64,000 bases of DNA from Palsa-504 sp963744005 (GCA_963744005.1 CAVURU010000003.1:1178001-1242000); one strand, 5' to 3'; counted from the stretch's first letter, positions 41,720 through 51,511 are shown. Notes: generated from the sequence alone by a model not told the origin. Made by a program: numbers and translations.

Positions 41720-43483
41720 TCAGGACTTCTTGCCCAGCACCGCGTAGTTGTACATGCCGAACTGATCCCAGATGTAGGCGTTGGTCAGGGTCGGCGAGCG
41801 GTAGTCCAGCGACTTGGCGTACACCTCGGGCAGCACGGCGGCGTCCTTCATGGTCTGCATGTCGATCTGCGACCAGATCGCCGTCCGGGCGGACCCGCTG
41901 AGCGTGTTCGACTGGGTGAACAGGTTGTTGACCGCCGGGTCGTTCAGCTCGGCGACGTTGCTGTTGCCGGTGGAGGTAATGGAGTTCCCGTTGGTCAGGG
42001 AGTACAGGAACCCGTTGCCGTTCGGCCAGTCGGCGGACCAGCCGCCCGAGGCGATGCCCAGGTCGTGCGACTGCACGTAGGCCGGGGCGCCGGCGAAGTT
42101 GGTGTAGTAGCTGCCCGACGGGAAGCCCTTCAGCGTGACCTTGATCCCCACCTGGGCCAGCGAGGCCTGGATGGCGGTGGCGGCGGCGGTCTCCTTGGGC
42201 CGGTCGGACCGATAGGCCATGTTGGTGCTGAAGCCGTTCGGCTGGCCGCACTGGGCCAGGGCCGCCTTGGCCTTGGCGACGTCACCGGTGGGCTGGGTCA
42301 GGGCCTCGTACAGGTCGAAGGACTTGTAGCCGGCGATGACCGGCGGCATCACCGTGCTGCCGATGCTGCCGCCCGCGACCGGGCCGCCCCAGGCCGTCTG
42401 CACGTTGGTCTTGTTCACCGCGTACTCGATCGCCTGGCGGCAGGCCAGGTTGTTCAGCGGGGCCACCTTGGTGTTCAGGTAGGCGAACCAGGCGCGCCCG
42501 GTGAACGCGTTGTCCGCGTTGGCCTTCAGGGTCGGGCTGGCCAGGATCCGGGCCTGGGCGGCCGCGGCCACGCCGGTGCCCTGCACGTCCACGTCCAGGT
42601 CGCCGGCCAGCAGCCGGTTGTCGATGTCCGCCTGGTTCACGTTCAGGCTGACGACGATCTTCGCGGGCAACTGGCTCGCGTTCGGGTCAGTGGCCGGGTT
42701 CCAGTTCGGGTTGGGCACCAGCGTGAGCTGCTTGTTGAGCTGGTAGCTCTGGAACATGTACGGCCCGGTCGAAATCGGGTGCAGCTGGTAGTTGGTGCCG
42801 GTGTCCTTGGCCGGCGGGACCGGGGCGCTGCTCGGGAAGGCCAGCACGTACGGCAGGTCCGGGTAGGGGGCCTGCAGGTGGAACACGAGCGTCGTCGCGT
42901 TCGGGGTGTCGATCGCGGTCAGGCCCATGAGGTTCTTGGACCGGTCCTTGAACGGGCCCGGGTACGTCGGGTCGGTGAGGACGGCCTGGTAGTAGGTCGG
43001 GCCGTTGGCCGCCACCGTCCGGTCGTAGGTGCGCTCGATCCCGTACTTCACGTCCTGGGCGGTGACGACGGTGCCGTCCTCGTACTTGACGTTGGACTGG
43101 ATGTGGACGGTGAAGGTCTTGCCGTCACTGCTGGTCGTGCCCATGTCGGTGGCCAGGTCGGGGACGATCTGGGCCCCGCAGGTGCCGGGGCACGACTTGT
43201 AGGTGTACAGCGGCATGGTGAACAGGTTGTCGAAGTCCAGGACCCATGCGTAGTAGGTGTTACCGGGGTCGAACGAGTCCGGCGTGCTGGACGAGGCCAT
43301 GGTCAGCGTCCCGCCCTTGGCGGTGGAGGGGTTGACCACGCTGCTCGTGCCGGCGTTGAAGGACGCCGTCCCGCCTGAGGACGCCGTGCTGCCGCTGCTG
43401 CTGCCGCTGCTGCTACACGCACTGGCCGTGAGGGCGGCGGCCGCCCCCAGGGCCACCGCGGCGAAGATCCTGCGTCTGTTCAT
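41720..43483 (-). CDS. Peptide-type substrate-binding lipoprotein (SBP_bac_5)
   Basis: Extracytoplasmic solute-binding protein of 587 residues for the adjacent transporter. The signal peptide and lipobox are visible: MNRRRIFAAVALG, then LTASAC with Cys23 as the lipidated residue, followed by a Ser/Gly linker. The mature domain runs to the end (PDSFDPGNTYYAW, STGPYMFQSY, FSTNMAYRSD). It is paralogous along its whole length to the outer domain of the kinase at 35506. The ligand is uncertain: the family takes oligopeptides, dipeptides, nickel and some sugars. Confidence 0.94.
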   Translation of the reverse strand: MNRRRIFAAVALGAAAALTASACSSSGSSSGSTASSGGTASFNAGTSSVVNPSTAKGGTLTMASSSTPDSFDPGNTYYAWVLDFDNLFTMPLYTYKSCPGTCGAQIVPDLATDMGTTSSDGKTFTVHIQSNVKYEDGTVVTAQDVKYGIERTYDRTVAANGPTYYQAVLTDPTYPGPFKDRSKNLMGLTAIDTPNATTLVFHLQAPYPDLPYVLAFPSSAPVPPAKDTGTNYQLHPISTGPYMFQSYQLNKQLTLVPNPNWNPATDPNASQLPAKIVVSLNVNQADIDNRLLAGDLDVDVQGTGVAAAAQARILASPTLKANADNAFTGRAWFAYLNTKVAPLNNLACRQAIEYAVNKTNVQTAWGGPVAGGSIGSTVMPPVIAGYKSFDLYEALTQPTGDVAKAKAALAQCGQPNGFSTNMAYRSDRPKETAAATAIQASLAQVGIKVTLKGFPSGSYYTNFAGAPAYVQSHDLGIASGGWSADWPNGNGFLYSLTNGNSITSTGNSNVAELNDPAVNNLFTQSNTLSGSARTAIWSQIDMQTMKDAAVLPEVYAKSLDYRSPTLTNAYIWDQFGMYNYAVLGKKS

Positions 43484-43532
43484 GCCGTGAAACCGCCTCC
43501 TGTTGCTTTCCCGTCAACACCGCGCCCGCTGG

Positions 43533-44522
43533 TCACCGGGTCCTCGGATCCAGTGCATCGCGGAGCCCGTCTCCGAAGAGGTTGAATGCCATTACCGTGA
43601 TGAAAATAGTGATCCCGGGCACGAGCATGTACTCCGGGTCGATGTAGTAGTAGCCGTTCTGCACCGCGCTGGAGAGCATCTGGCCCCAGGTCGGCGTGGG
43701 TACGTACAGGCCGACGCCCAGGTAGTCCAGGGCCGCCTCGAACAAGATGTTGGTCGGGATCAGCAGCGTGGAGTAGACCAGGATCGGCGCCACCAGGTTG
43801 GGCAGCAGCTCCCGGAACAGGATGTACGGCGTCCGGGCGCCCAGGCTGCGGGCGGCGTCGACGAACTCGCGCTCGCGCAGGGACAAGGTCTGGCCGCGGA
43901 TGATACGGCCCATGTACGGCCAGTTGAAGAAGCCGATGACGAAGACCAGCACCGCGATCCGCAGCGAGTTACCGGACAGGCCGAACGCGTTGTACGGGAT
44001 GACGCCCGCCAGGGCCAGGGCGAAGACCAGCAACGGGAAGGCCAGGAACACATCCATGGCCCGGGCGATCACCGAGTCCGCCCAGCCGCCGACGTACCCG
44101 GCCAGCACGCCGAAGAAGGTGCCGAGGGTGACGGCCAGCAGAGTGGCCAGGAACGCGATGAGCAGCGAGTACTGGGCGCCGACCACGATCCGGGCCAGCA
44201 CGTCACGACCGGTTTCCGGCTCCACGCCCAGCGGGTGGGCCAGGCTGATCCCGCCGAAGGAGCCGGTGGGCTTCAGGAACGTGGGATTGATGAGGTTGGA
44301 GTGGTACAGGTTGGGGTTCTGCACCAGGTGCGGGCCGAAGATGGCGGTGAGGATGAGCAGGGCCACGACGATGCCGCCGCCCATGGCCACCTTGTCCCGG
44401 CGCAGCCGCATCCAGGCGATCTGACCGGGCGACCGGCCCTCGATGGCCTGCCCGGGCACGGGAGACGGAACGTCGGACCCCGGATCGCCGGGGCCCGTCG
44501 CCACGTCTATGGGCACGGCCAT
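43533..44522 (-). CDS. Oligopeptide ABC transporter permease (OppC-like)
   Basis: Inner-membrane permease of 329 residues, first gene of the operon. A cytoplasmic N-terminus with the family stretch SPGQIAWMRLRRDKVAMGGG is followed by about six helices and the coupling loop REFVDAARSLGARTPYILFR. It ends NLFGDGLRDALDPRTR, the usual OppC end. The order oppC-oppA-oppB-oppD-oppF is less common than oppA first. The ribosome site is weak. Confidence 0.93.
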   Translation of the reverse strand: MAVPIDVATGPGDPGSDVPSPVPGQAIEGRSPGQIAWMRLRRDKVAMGGGIVVALLILTAIFGPHLVQNPNLYHSNLINPTFLKPTGSFGGISLAHPLGVEPETGRDVLARIVVGAQYSLLIAFLATLLAVTLGTFFGVLAGYVGGWADSVIARAMDVFLAFPLLVFALALAGVIPYNAFGLSGNSLRIAVLVFVIGFFNWPYMGRIIRGQTLSLREREFVDAARSLGARTPYILFRELLPNLVAPILVYSTLLIPTNILFEAALDYLGVGLYVPTPTWGQMLSSAVQNGYYYIDPEYMLVPGITIFITVMAFNLFGDGLRDALDPRTR

Positions 44523-44908
44523 CGCTAGGCACCAATCTCTGCACGAAAGACAAGCCGGCTAGTGCGTGCGGGGCACATCCCCACGAGTACCGCGATGCCA
44601 CGCGCTCGGGCTTTACCTAGTGAGATTCCGTCATTTGCCTCGCTCGTACCAGTCCCGCGCGGCAGTCGTAGCAGGATCGTGACGAAAACCGTTCTCATTT
44701 GTCATAGTCCGCCACTGAAGTTTCGCGTGTGACTACAGAGAAACAAAGAGAACGTGAATGAAGGCCACAGCCTTACGCATGAGTGAGCAGAAGGCGAGGG
44801 AATCTGCGGTAGCAGACGTTTATTTCCCCAATATTTCCGGCCAGACCGGTCGACAGTTAAATCTCTGCCGTACTCCGCTAAATCTCTGCCGTACTCCCCG
44901 CGCAGGCT
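44523..44908. other. AT-richer intergenic region upstream of the opp operon
   Basis: These 386 bases lie between the opp operon start and the end of the membrane protein gene upstream, both on the minus strand. No gene is supported. The stretch 44600-44880 is markedly lower in GC than its neighbours and holds a tandem direct repeat at 44858-44897, so it is the likely promoter and operator region of the opp operon. I see no strong hairpin. Confidence 0.6.
44858..44897. repeat. Two tandem copies of a 19-base repeat, candidate operator
   Basis: TAAATCTCTGCCGTACTCC occurs at 44858-44876 and again at 44879-44897, a 21-base period that is two turns of the helix. It lies just past the membrane protein stop and about 335 bases upstream of the oppC-like start. 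Such spacing suits cooperative binding of a regulator on one face of DNA. Confidence 0.6.
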
Positions 44909-45460
44909 TCAGGTGATGCCGTGACGACGCAGGATGTCTTCCACGTCAGCGAGGTCGTCGTCATCGGCCGCGGCGGCCTTGCCCTTGCGCGCTTTGGCCG
45001 GCGCAGGCGCCGGGCTGGCGGCTGTCACCGGGGCCACCGGGCCGGTCCGGGTGCTGATCTCGCGGCCGGCCTGTCCCGGTCCGGTGCCGGGCGTACCGGC
45101 CCGGGCGCCGACGGCCCGGCCGTCACCGCTGCGCTGTGCTTGCCCCTGGCCCTTGGCCCGGCGCCGCAGCGGCCCGGAGGCCACGAACAGGACCACAGCC
45201 AGCCCGGCCACGGCGATGCCCGCCCAGACCTCCGCGGAGAACACGAAGCCCTTGGCGAAGTCGCCGATGGCGACGCCCATCTTCCAGATCATCTTGATCG
45301 CGCCGGTCAGGTAGGCGGCCAGCGGCAGCAGCGACCACGCCGCCCAGCGCAGGCCCGAGCCCAGCCCGCGCCGCCGCATCACGAGGTAGCTCAGCACCAG
45401 GCCGAGCCCGGTCAGTCCTGCGCACAACGGCAGCCAGGCAATGTTGTCGTAGTTGGACAT
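44909..45460 (-). CDS. Conserved membrane protein with a charged C-terminal tail
   Basis: Protein of 183 residues with three hydrophobic segments (about residues 8-27, 36-54 and 70-93). A long hydrophilic tail follows, rich in Ala, Pro, Gly and Lys (APAPAKARKGKAAAADDDD), and ends with the short helix LADVEDILRRHGIT. The ATG at 45460 is chosen because GGAGG lies five bases upstream. I recognise no catalytic motif and do not assign a function. It is 29 bases from the end of the HAD gene and in the same direction, so co-transcription with metH is possible. Confidence 0.75.
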   Translation of the reverse strand: MSNYDNIAWLPLCAGLTGLGLVLSYLVMRRRGLGSGLRWAAWSLLPLAAYLTGAIKMIWKMGVAIGDFAKGFVFSAEVWAGIAVAGLAVVLFVASGPLRRRAKGQGQAQRSGDGRAVGARAGTPGTGPGQAGREISTRTGPVAPVTAASPAPAPAKARKGKAAAADDDDLADVEDILRRHGIT

Positions 45461-45489
45461 GGGCACCTCCCCGTGGTCTATCTCGGAGT

Positions 45490-46203
45490 CTAGGCGGTGT
45501 TTGGCGTGCAATCCCTGGGGCTAGCCCCCGGGGTGAGCCCAGGGCCAGCCGTCCGGACGGCGATCCCCCGGGGCCCGGCGGTCAGGTCGAGCAGCGACGG
45601 CACGACGATCCGGCCGGGGGCGGGCGGCAGGGGCAGCACCGAGGGCACGGCGATGACCCGGCAGCCGGCCGCGGTGGCCGAGGCCACCCCGTTGGGCGAG
45701 TCCTCCAGGGCGAAGCAGTCGCCGGGGGGCACGCCGGTCAGCTTGGCGGCCAGCAGGTAGGGCTCGGGGTCGGGCTTGGTCGCGGTGACGTCCTGGCCGC
45801 TGACCAGGACGTCGAAGGTCATCCCGGTGCTGGCCAGCACGGCCTCCATGAAACCGCGCTGCGACGAGGTCACCAGCGCCCGCGGCAGGCCGGCCGCGGC
45901 CACGCCGGCCAGCAGCTCACGCGCGCCGGGGCGGACCGGCACGCCACCGCGCCGGACGCGGTCGGTGACGTGGGCCATGACCCACTCCCCGACCAGCTCG
46001 GGCGGGGCGGCCCGCGGGGCCTTGGCCAGCAAAGTGCGCACGGTCAGGGCCAGGCTGCCGCCGACCAGCGCGGCCTGGTCCCCGGCGTCCCAGTGGCCGC
46101 CGAGCCGGGCCATCACTGCCGTCTCGGCCTCGAGCCACAGCGGCTCGGAGTCGATCAGCAGCCCGTCCATGTCGAACAGGACCGCCACCGCGGGCTGGTT
46201 CAT
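45490..46203 (-). CDS. HAD-superfamily hydrolase, beta-phosphoglucomutase-like
   Basis: Predicted cytosolic phosphatase or phosphomutase of 237 residues. The nucleophile motif is LFDMDGLLIDSEPL; motif II is ALVTSSQRG; the lysine and last acidic motifs are ATKPDPEPYLLAA and CFALEDSPNGVASA. The alpha-helical cap lies between residues 17 and 85. Its ATG overlaps the metH stop (ATGA), so it is translationally coupled to metH. The substrate is unknown; the coupling hints at metabolite repair or salvage, which is speculative. Confidence 0.9.
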   Translation of the reverse strand: MNQPAVAVLFDMDGLLIDSEPLWLEAETAVMARLGGHWDAGDQAALVGGSLALTVRTLLAKAPRAAPPELVGEWVMAHVTDRVRRGGVPVRPGARELLAGVAAAGLPRALVTSSQRGFMEAVLASTGMTFDVLVSGQDVTATKPDPEPYLLAAKLTGVPPGDCFALEDSPNGVASATAAGCRVIAVPSVLPLPPAPGRIVVPSLLDLTAGPRGIAVRTAGPGLTPGASPRDCTPNTA

Positions 46204-49200
46204 ACGCTGAAGTACTTGGCCTCGGGGTGGTGCACCACGATGGCGTCGGTGGACTGCTCGGGATGCAGCTGCATCTCCTCGGACAGCTCCACGCCGATCC
46301 GGGACGGCTCGAGCAGCCGGACGACCTTGGCCCGGTCGGCCAGGTCGGGGCAGGCGGGGTAGCCGAAGGAGTAGCGCGCGCCGCGGTAGTCCACCTTGAA
46401 GAAGCCGTCCAGGTCGGCCGGGTCGGCGCCGCCGATGCCCAGCTCGCGGCGGACCCGGGTGTGCCAGTACTCGGCCAGCGCCTCGGTCAGCTGGACCGAC
46501 AGGCCGTGCAGCTCCAGGTAGTCCCGGTAGGCGTTCTTGGCGAACAGCTCGGCCGTGGCCTCGGAGATCTTCTGGCCCATGGTGGCGAGCTGGAAGGCGA
46601 CCACGTCGGTCTGGCCCGAGTCCGCGGACTTGAAGAAGTCGGCCAGGCACAGCCGCCGGTCGCGCCGCTGCCGGGGGAAGCTGAACCGCTCCCGCTCGGC
46701 GCCCTGGTCGTCCAGCACGATCAGGTCGTTGCCGGAGCTCACGCACCGGAAGTACCCGTAGACCACGGCCGCCTCGAGCAGGCCCTCGGTCTGGGCCCGT
46801 TCCAGCCACATGCGCAGCCGCGGCCGGCCCTCGGTCTCGACCAGCTCCTCGTAGCTGGCGCCGCCGTGACCACGGCCCGGCTTGAGCCCCCACTGGCCCA
46901 TGAACAAGGCCCGCTCGTCCAGGTAGGCGGCGTAGTCCGCCAGTGGCACGCCCTTGATCACGTCGGTCCCGAAGAACGGCACGGCCGGAACCTCGACCTG
47001 GGTCGAGACATCCGAGCGGGCGGCGCCGGCCTGCTCCGCGTCCTGGTCGCCGGTCCCCTGGGCCGGGGTCGTGGCCCGCACTCGCCGGGTCCGCGGCGCA
47101 GGCAGCGCGGCCCCGGGGTCGCCACGCTTAACGGCCATGGCCGCGTCCATCAGCCGCAGGCCCTCGAACGCGTCCCGGGCGTACCTGACCTCGCCCTCGA
47201 ACACCGCGCCCAGGTCCTGCTCCACGTAGGCGCGGGTCAGCGCGGCGCCGCCCAGCAGCACCGGCCAGCGGCGGGCCAGGCCGCGGGAGTTCAGCTCGGC
47301 CAGGTTGTCGCGCATGACCACGGTCGACTTGACCAGCAGGCCCGACATGCCGATGACGTCCGCGTCGCTCTCCTCGGCGGCGGCCACGATGGACGAGATC
47401 GGCTGCTTGATGCCGATGTTCACGACCTCGTAGCCGTTGTTGGACAAGATGATGTCCACCAGGTTCTTGCCGATGTCGTGCACGTCGCCCTTGACCGTGG
47501 CCAGCACGATCTTGCCCTTGCCCGCCTCATCGGTCCGGTCCATGTGCGGCTCGAGATAGGCAACGGCGGCCTTCATCACCTCGGCCGAGGTGAGCACGAA
47601 CGGCAGCTGCATCTGCCCGGAGCCGAACAGCTCGCCGACGGTCTTCATGCCGTCCAGCAGCACGTCGTTGACGATCTCCAGGGCGGGCCGCTCGGTCAGC
47701 GCGGTGTCCAGGTCCGGCTCCAGGCCGGGCCGCTCGCCGTCGATGATCCGCCGCTTGAGCCGGTCCCACAGCGGCAGGGCGGCCAGCTCGGCGGCGCGGC
47801 TGGCCTTCAGCTCGGCCGCGTCCACGCCCTCGAACAGCTCCAGCAGCCGGGCCAGCGGGTCGTAGCCCTCCCGCCGCCGGTCGTAGACCAGGTCCAGGGC
47901 CACCTGCCGCTGCTCGTCCGGGATCCGGGCGATGGGCACGATCCGCGCCGCGTGCACGATGGCGGAGTCCAGGCCGGCCCGCACGCACTCGGCCAGGAAC
48001 ACCGAGTTCAGCACGGCGCGGGCCGCGGGCTTGAGCCCGAACGACACGTTGGAGATGCCCAGCGTGGTCTGCACGGCGGGATGGCGGCGCTTGAGCTCGG
48101 CGATGGCCTCGATGGTCTCGAGGCCGTCGCGGCGGGTCTCCTCCTGGCCGGTGGCGATGGGGAAGGTCAGCAGGTCCACGATGATGTCCTCGACCCGCAT
48201 GCCCCAGTTACCGGTCAGGTCCGCGATCAGCCGCTCGGCGACCTCGACCTTCCACTGCGCGGTGCGGGCCTGGCCCCGCTCGTCGATGGCCAGCGCGATG
48301 ACGGCGGCGCCGTGCTCGCGGACCATGGGCATGACCCGCGCGATGCGCGAGTCGGGCCCGTCGCCGTCCTCGTAGTTGACCGAGTTGATGACCGAGCGGC
48401 CTCCGGTCAGCTCCAGCCCGGCCTCGATCACCGCGGCCTCAGTCGAGTCCAGGACCAGCGGCAGCGTGGCGGCCGTAGCCAGCCGGCCCGCCACCTCGCG
48501 CATGTCGGCCACCCCGTCCCGGCCGACGTAGTCCACGCAGACGTCCAGTAGGTGCGCGCCGTCCCGGGTCTGGGCCCGGGCGATCTGCACGCAGTCCTCC
48601 CACCGTTCCTCGAGCATGGCCTCGCGGAACGCCTTGGACCCGTTGGCGTTGGTCCGCTCGCCGATGGCCAGGAAGGCGGTGTCCTGCCGGAACGGGACGT
48701 GCGCGTACAGCGAGGCGACGCCGGAATCGCGGCGCGGCCGCCGCGGCGCGATGGCCCGGCCGCCCACCCGGTCGGCCAGCGCGGCGATGTGCTCGGGGGT
48801 GGTACCGCAGCAGCCGCCCACCAGCGACAGGCCGAATTCCCTGGTGAACCGCTCGTGGGCGTCGGCCAGCTGGGCCGGGGTCAGCGGGTAGCTGGCCCCG
48901 TGGGAGGTGAGCACGGGCAGGCCGGCGTTCGGCTCGCAGGAGATCGGGATCGAGGAGTGCCCGGCCAGGTGGCGCAGGTGCTCGCTCATCTCGCCCGGGC
49001 CGGTCGCGCAGTTCAGCCCGATCATGTCGATGCCGAGCGGCTCCAGGGCGGTCAGCGCCGCGGCGATCTCGGTGCCGAGCAGCATCGCGCCGGTCGTCTC
49101 GATGGTGACCTGGGCGATGACCATCGCGTCCGGGGCCAGCTTGGCCACGGCCCGCTTGCAGCCGATGATGGCCGCCTTGGCCTGGAGCAGGTCCTGGCAG

Positions 49201-49673
49201 GTCTCGATGATCAGCGCGTCCGCGCCGCCCCGCAGCAGCCCCTCCGCGTTGAGCTGGTAGGTGTCGCGCAGCTCGCGGAACGTGGTGTGGCCGAGAGTGG
49301 GCAGCTTGGTGCCGGGGCCGACCGAGCCCAGGACCCAGCGCGGCCGGCCGGGAGTGGTCCAGCGGTCCGCGGCGGCCCGGGCCAGCCGGGCGGACGCCTC
49401 GGACAGTTCCTCGATCCGGCTGACGAGCCCGTACTCGCCGAGGTTGCCCATGTTCGAGCCGAAGGAGTTGGTAGTGACGCAGTCCGCGCCCGCCTCGAAG
49501 TAGGCGTCGTGGACCGAGGTCACCACGTCCGGCCGGGTCACGTTCAAGATCTCGTTGCAGCCCTCGTGGCCGTCGAAATCGTCGAGCGTCGCGTCGCTGG
49601 CCTGGAGCATGGTCCCCATCGCCCCGTCAGCCACCACGACCCGCTCGGACAGGACTCCTCGTAGAGAGTTCAT
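46200..49673 (-). CDS. metH: Cobalamin-dependent methionine synthase
   Basis: Transfers methyl from methyltetrahydrofolate through cobalamin to homocysteine. The length, 1157 residues, fits the four-module enzyme. The homocysteine module has the zinc cysteines in GLNCATGPGEM and VGGCCGTTPEH. The folate module follows (AIGERTNANGSKAFREAM). The B12 cap and binding module carry the cobalt-ligand motif DVHDIGKNLVDI with His. The C-terminal reactivation domain contains FKVDYRGARYSFGYPACPDL. The gene is complete. I looked for a cobalamin riboswitch in the short upstream gap and did not see one. Confidence 0.96.
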   Translation of the reverse strand: MNSLRGVLSERVVVADGAMGTMLQASDATLDDFDGHEGCNEILNVTRPDVVTSVHDAYFEAGADCVTTNSFGSNMGNLGEYGLVSRIEELSEASARLARAAADRWTTPGRPRWVLGSVGPGTKLPTLGHTTFRELRDTYQLNAEGLLRGGADALIIETCQDLLQAKAAIIGCKRAVAKLAPDAMVIAQVTIETTGAMLLGTEIAAALTALEPLGIDMIGLNCATGPGEMSEHLRHLAGHSSIPISCEPNAGLPVLTSHGASYPLTPAQLADAHERFTREFGLSLVGGCCGTTPEHIAALADRVGGRAIAPRRPRRDSGVASLYAHVPFRQDTAFLAIGERTNANGSKAFREAMLEERWEDCVQIARAQTRDGAHLLDVCVDYVGRDGVADMREVAGRLATAATLPLVLDSTEAAVIEAGLELTGGRSVINSVNYEDGDGPDSRIARVMPMVREHGAAVIALAIDERGQARTAQWKVEVAERLIADLTGNWGMRVEDIIVDLLTFPIATGQEETRRDGLETIEAIAELKRRHPAVQTTLGISNVSFGLKPAARAVLNSVFLAECVRAGLDSAIVHAARIVPIARIPDEQRQVALDLVYDRRREGYDPLARLLELFEGVDAAELKASRAAELAALPLWDRLKRRIIDGERPGLEPDLDTALTERPALEIVNDVLLDGMKTVGELFGSGQMQLPFVLTSAEVMKAAVAYLEPHMDRTDEAGKGKIVLATVKGDVHDIGKNLVDIILSNNGYEVVNIGIKQPISSIVAAAEESDADVIGMSGLLVKSTVVMRDNLAELNSRGLARRWPVLLGGAALTRAYVEQDLGAVFEGEVRYARDAFEGLRLMDAAMAVKRGDPGAALPAPRTRRVRATTPAQGTGDQDAEQAGAARSDVSTQVEVPAVPFFGTDVIKGVPLADYAAYLDERALFMGQWGLKPGRGHGGASYEELVETEGRPRLRMWLERAQTEGLLEAAVVYGYFRCVSSGNDLIVLDDQGAERERFSFPRQRRDRRLCLADFFKSADSGQTDVVAFQLATMGQKISEATAELFAKNAYRDYLELHGLSVQLTEALAEYWHTRVRRELGIGGADPADLDGFFKVDYRGARYSFGYPACPDLADRAKVVRLLEPSRIGVELSEEMQLHPEQSTDAIVVHHPEAKYFSV

Positions 49674-49806
49674 AAGGGTCTATTCTAGGCTGCTGCCAGA
49701 ACCAATTACCTGGACAAAGGCCCGGGGTCGCGGGACACGCCCTCGGTCACCCAACGAGTTAACCTGACCACGTAGTCTGTAACCGAACGGTTCTCGGTGG
49801 TGGGAG

Positions 49807-50706
49807 GTGGGAGTCATCGAGTTCAGCGACATCGGCGAACTTGCCTCTCCGGTCGCCATCGCCGGCTTCGAAGGCTGGAACGACGCGGGCGAGGCGGCCA
49901 GCGGGGTGGTCAATCACCTGGGCATCGCCTGGCAGGCGGCGCCGATCGGGGCCATCGATCCGGAGGAATTCTACGACTTCCAGGTCAACCGGCCGGTGGT
50001 GGAGATCGAGGGCGGCCATACCCGGCGCCTGATCTGGCCGACGACCAGGATCTCGGTGGCCCGGGCGCACCCGGCCGACGGCACGATCCCGCCCACCGGG
50101 CTGAACCGGGACGTGATCCTGGTGCACGGCATCGAGCCGAACATGCGCTGGCGGGCGTTCAGCGACGAACTGGTGGACGGCCTGCAGAGCCTGGGCGTCG
50201 AGATGGTCATCCTGCTCGGGGCGCTGCTGGCCGACGCGCCGCACACCCGCCCGGTTCCGGTGTCAGTCGGCTCGACGAACGCCAAGCTGGCCAGCGAGCT
50301 GGCGGGCGGCGGCCGGTCGGACTACCAGGGGCCGACCGGGATCCTGGGCGTGCTCCAGCACACCTGCAACGGCGTCGGCCTGCCGACGGTCTCGCTGTGG
50401 GCGCAGGTGCCGCACTACGTGGCGCAGCCGCCCTCCCCCAAGGCCACGCTGGCTCTGCTGCGCGGCGTCGAGGACATCCTGGACGCGCCGCTGCCGCTGG
50501 CGGACCTGCCCGAGGAGGCCCGGGCCTGGGAACGCGGCGTGGACGAGCTGGCCCAGCAGGACTCCGAGGTGGCCGACTACGTCCGGACCCTGGAGGAAGC
50601 CAAGGACGCGATGGACCTGCCCGAGGCGAGCGGCGACGCGATCGCCCGCGAGTTCGAGCGGTACTTCCGGCGTCAGGGCGGCACGGACGAGCCGGACGGC
50701 ACCTGA
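49807..50706 (+). CDS. PAC2 family protein
   Basis: Cytosolic protein of 299 residues in the family named after proteasome assembly chaperone 2. It has PVAIAGFEGWNDAGEAASGV near the start, HGIEPNMRWRAF in the middle and LLGALLADAPHTRPV, and a helical acidic end. Members are common in actinobacteria that possess proteasomes, but a chaperone role in bacteria is not established. GTG at 49807 is used; TGGTGGGAG precedes it. It is divergent from metH and convergent with the SCO1664-family gene. Confidence 0.88.
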   Translation: MGVIEFSDIGELASPVAIAGFEGWNDAGEAASGVVNHLGIAWQAAPIGAIDPEEFYDFQVNRPVVEIEGGHTRRLIWPTTRISVARAHPADGTIPPTGLNRDVILVHGIEPNMRWRAFSDELVDGLQSLGVEMVILLGALLADAPHTRPVPVSVGSTNAKLASELAGGGRSDYQGPTGILGVLQHTCNGVGLPTVSLWAQVPHYVAQPPSPKATLALLRGVEDILDAPLPLADLPEEARAWERGVDELAQQDSEVADYVRTLEEAKDAMDLPEASGDAIAREFERYFRRQGGTDEPDGT

Positions 50707-50722
50707 CCGGCGGCGCCTGACC

Positions 50723-51511
50723 CTAGATCGGCGGCCAGGGAACGGCCGGCCAGTCGTCGGGCGGGTACGGGTGGACCCGGTGCTCGAGCAGGGTCTCGAC
50801 CCTGATCCGGGTGGCCATGATCTCGCTCTCGGTCAGCAGCCCGGACAGGTCCGCGGCCAGGGTGCCCTCGGTGAACTGCGCGTTCAGGTGGCGCAGGGTC
50901 TCGACCGAGCGCCGCGGCAGGGTGCTGCCCCGCCACTGCCATAGCACGGTGCGCAGCTTGTACTCCTCGGCGAAGCAGACGCCGTGGTCGCAGCCGTACA
51001 GGTGGCCGCCGGGCGCGGGCAGCAGGTGGCCGATCTTCCGGTCGGCGTTGTTCACCACCGCATCGAACACGGCCATGTCGCGCAGGCCCTGATGATCATT
51101 GCGGCGGGACAGGGCGATCCGGTCGACCTCACGGTCGTAGTCGATCCACAGCTGGCACATGCCAGGTCCCATCGGCCCGTCCCGCATCACAGTGGGCGGC
51201 ACGACGTTCCAGCCGGACGCGCGGGACACCACGTAGGCGGCCACCTCGCGCCCGGCCAGCGTGCCGGTGGGAAAGTCCCACAGCGGCCGTTCGCCCGCGA
51301 TGGGCTTGTAGACGCAGGCCGTCTCGGTGACCGGGTCCCGGCTGTTCCGGCCGCCCCGTGAGCCGCGGCGGCCGGTCTTGATCGTGCAGTACATGGTGGC
51401 GTTGGACGCGTCGACCAGGCGTCCCTCGATCTCCAGCGGGCCGCTGGTGAGCAGGTCGAGGACGGCTTCGGTGTCAGCGGATCCGGCCTGCGGACGGTCG
51501 GGGTCAAGCAT
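50723..51511 (-). CDS. SCO1664 family protein (phosphatidylinositol-kinase-like fold)
   Basis: Protein of 262 residues with kinase-like features. These are a possible nucleotide-binding lysine in ACVYKPIAGERPLWDFP, the catalytic-loop-like FDAVVNNADRKIGHLL and the metal-site-like YGCDHGVCFAEE. Such proteins are annotated as SCO1664 family, distantly related to PI3/4 kinases. The start overlaps the DUF3090 gene by eight bases. The trio with DUF3090 and the MSMEG_4193 phosphatase-like protein is conserved in actinobacteria, often near mycothiol genes, and the function is unknown. Confidence 0.88.
   Translation of the reverse strand: MLDPDRPQAGSADTEAVLDLLTSGPLEIEGRLVDASNATMYCTIKTGRRGSRGGRNSRDPVTETACVYKPIAGERPLWDFPTGTLAGREVAAYVVSRASGWNVVPPTVMRDGPMGPGMCQLWIDYDREVDRIALSRRNDHQGLRDMAVFDAVVNNADRKIGHLLPAPGGHLYGCDHGVCFAEEYKLRTVLWQWRGSTLPRRSVETLRHLNAQFTEGTLAADLSGLLTESEIMATRIRVETLLEHRVHPYPPDDWPAVPWPPI

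Noticed and set aside
46227..48551. Plus-strand open frame of 774 codons antisense to metH
   Set aside because: Shadow of metH; no domain, no start signal, low-complexity composition.
49674..49806. Cobalamin riboswitch upstream of metH
   Set aside because: Only 133 bases separate metH from the divergent PAC2 gene, and I found no B12-box-like element or long leader.
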